This document shows positions 60,660 through 64,000 of a stretch of 64,000 nucleotides of DNA, one piece after another. Source of the DNA: Gordionus sp. m RMFG-2023 (Eukaryota > Nematomorpha > Gordioida > Chordodea > Parachordodidae); NCBI RefSeq assembly GCF_954871325.1, contig NC_088776.1, forward strand, positions 44,534,569-44,598,568, given 5' to 3'. Every line of letters starts with the position of its first letter. The first letter of the stretch is position 1. The notes under the pieces were generated by a model, which did not search any database, was not told the origin of the DNA, and was given only the letters and a program-made list of their open reading frames with translations. A program made the position numbers and the translations under genes.

Positions 60660-61580
60660 AAAGGTTTGAACCAGGAATCCAAACTGAAACGAATATCGGT
60701 TCAGGTTCGGATAAAAATAACGCTTCAAGGTTCAGGTTCCGTTCGTAAAAATAAAAATAACGGTTTGGTTTGAACTTCTAAAATCCTGTTTGACATTTTT
60801 GCAGAGTTGTTAAAATCTAGATACATCCTGTATCTAGATATAAAAATGTGGTATCTGTATCTGTATCTAGATAGATTTTTAATTAAATAATCTGTATCTA
60901 GATATTATTTTAGACGTTGTATCTGTATCTAGATCCATGTAAAAAGTATCTTTTAACAACTCTGCATTTTTGTATTAAACCTACCTTCGAATTATGTATA
61001 GGAAAGAATATTTTTTCTTTATTTCATCATTAAAATATAAAATAATATTTAATTTGTAAACATAACAAATAAATATAAAGGATTAATTTTAATATGTACA
61101 ATATTTAATTTTATTTACTTAAAATTTTTTTATTAAGCCCACAATATTTTCAAGATTCGTCTCACTCAAATTACATCTATAAGGAGATAGTATAAATATT
61201 ATATTTGAAAAACATCTTTCCACACTAACTTGGGTAGTCGGCACTGCCAGTATGTTTTCAGAATTTTCATAATTCTAGGTATCAAATACTCTGACATCTC
61301 CAATAGTCTAAAATATTCATTTTTATTTAACCTAGATTCTTTAGAAAAATTAATAAAATATTTAATATTCTCCGATTTTTGTAATAGATTTTGTTTGTTA
61401 CAAACTTTTTTTAAAGAAGACTTTCTACTAAATCTTCAAATGAATATACATTAATCAGCGTTCAACCTTCACTAGAATCCTCCATTCTTATAACTAAGTT
61501 TAATTCCATTGCCATATTTTAATAATATGCCTAGCCTTGGCCTTTTCTTCTTCAGTCATAAACTCGATATCTATATAATA
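60660..61580 (-). pseudogene. hAT transposase C-terminal remnant, minus strand
   Basis: On the minus strand, 61263-61130 reads ENILAVPTTQVSVERCFSNI, then LSPYRCNLSETNLENI. This is the hAT signature (L.(V/I)P.T...(V/S)ERxFS......R..L....LE.I). A likely 3' terminus with GGTTTGAACC and GGTTCAGGTTCGG words lies near 60666-60730. Between them sits the MITE at 60802. The upstream catalytic part is broken by stops to about 61580. Confidence 0.65.
60802..60964. mobile_element. 163-bp MITE with perfect 8-bp TSD
   Basis: The ends CAGAGTTGTTAAAA and TTTTAACAACTCTG are perfect inverted repeats. Exact flanks CATTTTTG lie at 60794-60801 and 60965-60972. The interior is made of GTATCTAGATA words. Small hAT-type MITE, apparently recent. 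Confidence 0.85.
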
Positions 61581-61589
61581 AAAATTAAA

Positions 61590-62400
61590 AATATCGATAA
61601 AAAAATCTTATTATTTTTTTAAGAATAGATAGAAAAATATCTAAAGTAATATAAAATTATTAGGTAAATAAAATTATTAATTAAATTTAGCGATATAAGA
61701 TTTGCAATCTAATTTTTAAATAGTTTAATATTTTAAAAGGGGGTATATCATTAAATTATTTTATACCTTTCTATATAGGCATGACAAAAAGGTATTCTTG
61801 TGTAAAAGTTGTTTCACTCTAAAATTATAGCAGTTACTATTGAACGAGCAAAGGGTGAAGTAAAAATAGAAATTTCTAATTTACCTTTTAGCCATATGCA
61901 GTGGCGTAGAGAAGGGGGGGGGTGAACCTCCCCCCTTCTCATAACCTCCGAAAAAAAAAATTTTAAATAATTTTTTGAAAATTTTTGTTTAGAATTTTAT
62001 TCTTATTGCAAATAATTTTATTTAAAAATTTGTTTCAATTTATAAATAAAATTATATACAATATGAAATTGTAATATATTTAAAAAAACAAATAAGAATT
62101 TTTAATTTTAAATGATAACATTGTTTAAAAATATATATTAAAAATTATATGTAAAATATTAAATAACAATAAAAATATATTGTGATCTCGCATAGTTAAA
62201 TTAGATATTTATAAATTTAATATATAGTTTTAAAAATTTTAATTAATTTTTTATAATTTATAAATAAAAGAAAAATCATTTAAATTAATTATTTGCTAAT
62301 ACATTTTGACATCATATCATATCAGTAAATAATCAAATAAAGTAACCCATGACAGGAAAAAAAAAATTAGGGAAATATAATGAGAAAAAAGGTGATCGCT
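61590..62400. other. AT-rich sequence with an unpaired CAGTGGCGTAG end
   Basis: 61899-61915 reads CAGTGGCGTAGAGAAGG, followed by complementary G and C runs (to 61941) that could fold. No opposite end was seen to 64000. The remainder is featureless. Confidence 0.4.
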
Positions 62401-62419
62401 AATATGTTTGGGATTAAAA

Positions 62420-63027
62420 ATTTTAAACCTATAGTAGTTTCTAGATAGTCCGATCGCTTAAATATTGATGCATCTACAATTGAGGATTTTTATAAAATAA
62501 ATATTTTTATTCCCCTAATTGATAGATTTTTATTTCAATTTAAGGAAATATTAGTCACAATTTTATTTTAAACAGCTTTTATTTTCTTTTGCCGGTTTAG
62601 TCTAAATACACTTGAAACGCGAGCTGATGAATTATCAGGATCGCATGATAACTTACTTTGTGATGTCAAATTTTGGTATAAAAATTTTGACAGAATAGAG
62701 TACTCTTTGAGACCGAAATATGCTTTGCAGGCCTCCATGTATAATTGTACTTTAGGTTCCCTACCTAATATCAAAACATTGCTTTTTATCTTAGCTACCT
62801 TACCGATTAGCACCTGCACTAATGAAAGGTATTTTTCAACTTTGAAAAGGTTAAAAACCTATTTAAGAAATAGCACCGGTGAAAGCCGTTTAAATGGATT
62901 CGCAATATTAAATATTAATAAGGAGATTATTCTAGATAACAATTTGATTCTAGATGAATGTCAAATCTCAGAGAAAAATAGACCTCTCTTTACAAATTCA
63001 AATTATAAAATTGCTATATTATTATAA
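62420..63027 (+). pseudogene. hAT transposase C-terminal part (DUF4371-like)
   Basis: 62452-62560 reads RLNIDASTIEDFYKINIFIP and then LIDRFLFQFKE, matching the hAT stretch before the dimerisation domain (EEYYR...IP.LD..I..L..RF). 62707-63024 is open and reads LPNIKTLLFILATLPISTCT, NERYFSTLKRLKTYLRNSTG, then RLNGFAILNINKEI. This is the classic C-terminus of the DUF4371/ZMYM1-like hAT group. It ends in a normal stop at 63025-63027. A stop near 62445 and a frame change around 62575 separate the parts, and the N-terminal half is missing. It is the best preserved transposase piece in the window. Confidence 0.8.
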
Positions 63028-63140
63028 TATGATCTTAGTCATAAAATTTTTATATTCAAAACGTAATTATAATGAATTCTTAGTCATAATATTTATATAT
63101 TATACTATTTTAATAAAAATATTGCATTTGCACTAAGAAT

Positions 63141-63488
63141 TAATGATCTGCATCGGGCCTAATTTTTCAAGCCCAGCCTTGTCAGAAATTATTTTAAAAA
63201 AGTCCGATTTTTTTAAAAAAAATTTTGTCGGCCGGGCCCGAATTTATTTAAATATAGAAATTCATTTTTATAATTACTCAAAATAAAAGATATATGTTAT
63301 ATGGCGTCTATTTTTTATAAATAAAATCAAATATTTTTATTTTACATAAAAAATTTAACATAAAATTGATATATTTATATATATTTAAAAAAAATTTCCA
63401 AGGCCCGACACAACCCGGCCAGAATTTTTTTAAAAAATATTAGGCCCGACAAGCCCGATCCCAATTTTCCTACTTTTGCGGATCTCTA
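63141..63488. mobile_element. 348-bp hAT-type MITE (GGCCC family)
   Basis: Left end TAATGATCTGCATCGGGCC; right end, read backward, TAGAGATCCGCAAAAG. Flanks CTAAGAAT and ATATGAAT agree at 6 of 8 positions. The interior shares TAATTTTTCAAG-CCCAGCC and GGCCCGA words with the copy at 44536-44838. Confidence 0.7.
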
Positions 63489-64000
63489 ATATGAATTAAT
63501 TATGTACTCATTTGTATCAATTATATTATAATTGTTAAATTAGATTTTTTTAAATACAACACAAGAATTACTCATATTTTATTGTAATTCTATTTTTTAA
63601 AAATATAGTTATTTAGAATAAATTTTTAATATAATCTGTATAAAATTTATACATTTTAAAATTTATTTTATCGTATAAATAAAATCTATAATGAAATTCT
63701 CTGCAAAATTTTGTTATATGTAAAAATTTAATTAAAATAATTATTTTTAACATAGAATAAGATATATTGAGTGATCATAAAAAATAGGAGGTTTGGGGGC
63801 GATTTTATTCTTCTTTCTACACCGAATGGATTGAATTAATTTACAATTGACTAAACATTGGTAAAATTTTCAGAATAATGCTTTCAGTCGCGTATTAATC
63901 ATAAATTTGGCCAAAATTTTGTTACTAATATTTTCTCATTAATGCTGGCTACTATAGTGGTTAGACACCAATTGGCAAATTTTTAAAATGCGGTTTGAGG
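63489..64000. other. AT-rich sequence, nothing recognised
   Basis: No exon, repeat or transposon end is supported in the last 500 bases. Confidence 0.4.

Overview
This is a very AT-rich, repeat-dense stretch of a metazoan genome. No bacterial-style gene layout is present. The coding signal consists of short exons with GT/AG borders, spread over long AT-rich introns. The one gene I can identify firmly is a Na+/K+-ATPase beta subunit, a family restricted to animals. Everything else is an unidentified multi-exon gene, transposon wreckage and satellite-like arrays. I cannot name the species; an invertebrate with an AT-rich, hAT-rich genome fits best.

Layout. 1-3.3 kb: nested DNA transposon ends. 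3.3-9.0 kb: the 3' half of an unrecognised plus-strand gene (five exons whose phases agree, ending in a stop codon). 11.5-20.3 kb: a minisatellite, a deleted hAT element, a 6.4-kb palindromic element (12.9-19.3 kb) whose centre holds hAT and Ty3/Gypsy-like wreckage, then another hAT remnant. 20.4-23.3 kb: CAGnGGCGTAG-type elements. 23.6-43.3 kb: the beta-subunit gene, six exons, 909 coding bases spread over 19.7 kb. Its introns hold several elements, including a LINE split by an LTR element. 43.9-45.7 kb: a Tc1/mariner-like element carrying a hAT-type MITE. 46.7-47.2 kb: a 147-bp tandem repeat. 47.36-59.75 kb: two roughly 6-kb elements in opposite orientation, each with its own exact 9-bp target duplication, which together form a 12.4-kb near-palindrome full of TATAGAGAAT-type arrays. 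59.8-64 kb: three more hAT remnants and two MITEs.

The most unusual structure is the 47-60 kb pair. Its termini, its 9-bp duplications and the lack of coding capacity suggest giant non-autonomous Mutator-like or foldback elements built from arrays and nested inverted repeats. The 12.9-19.3 kb palindrome has a similar plan with a different repeat (a GGATCAATTA-bearing unit). hAT superfamily debris is the common theme elsewhere: at least seven distinct transposase remnants are visible and none looks intact.

All exon borders were read by eye from reading frame, splice dinucleotides and phase. Nothing was confirmed by alignment or transcript data.
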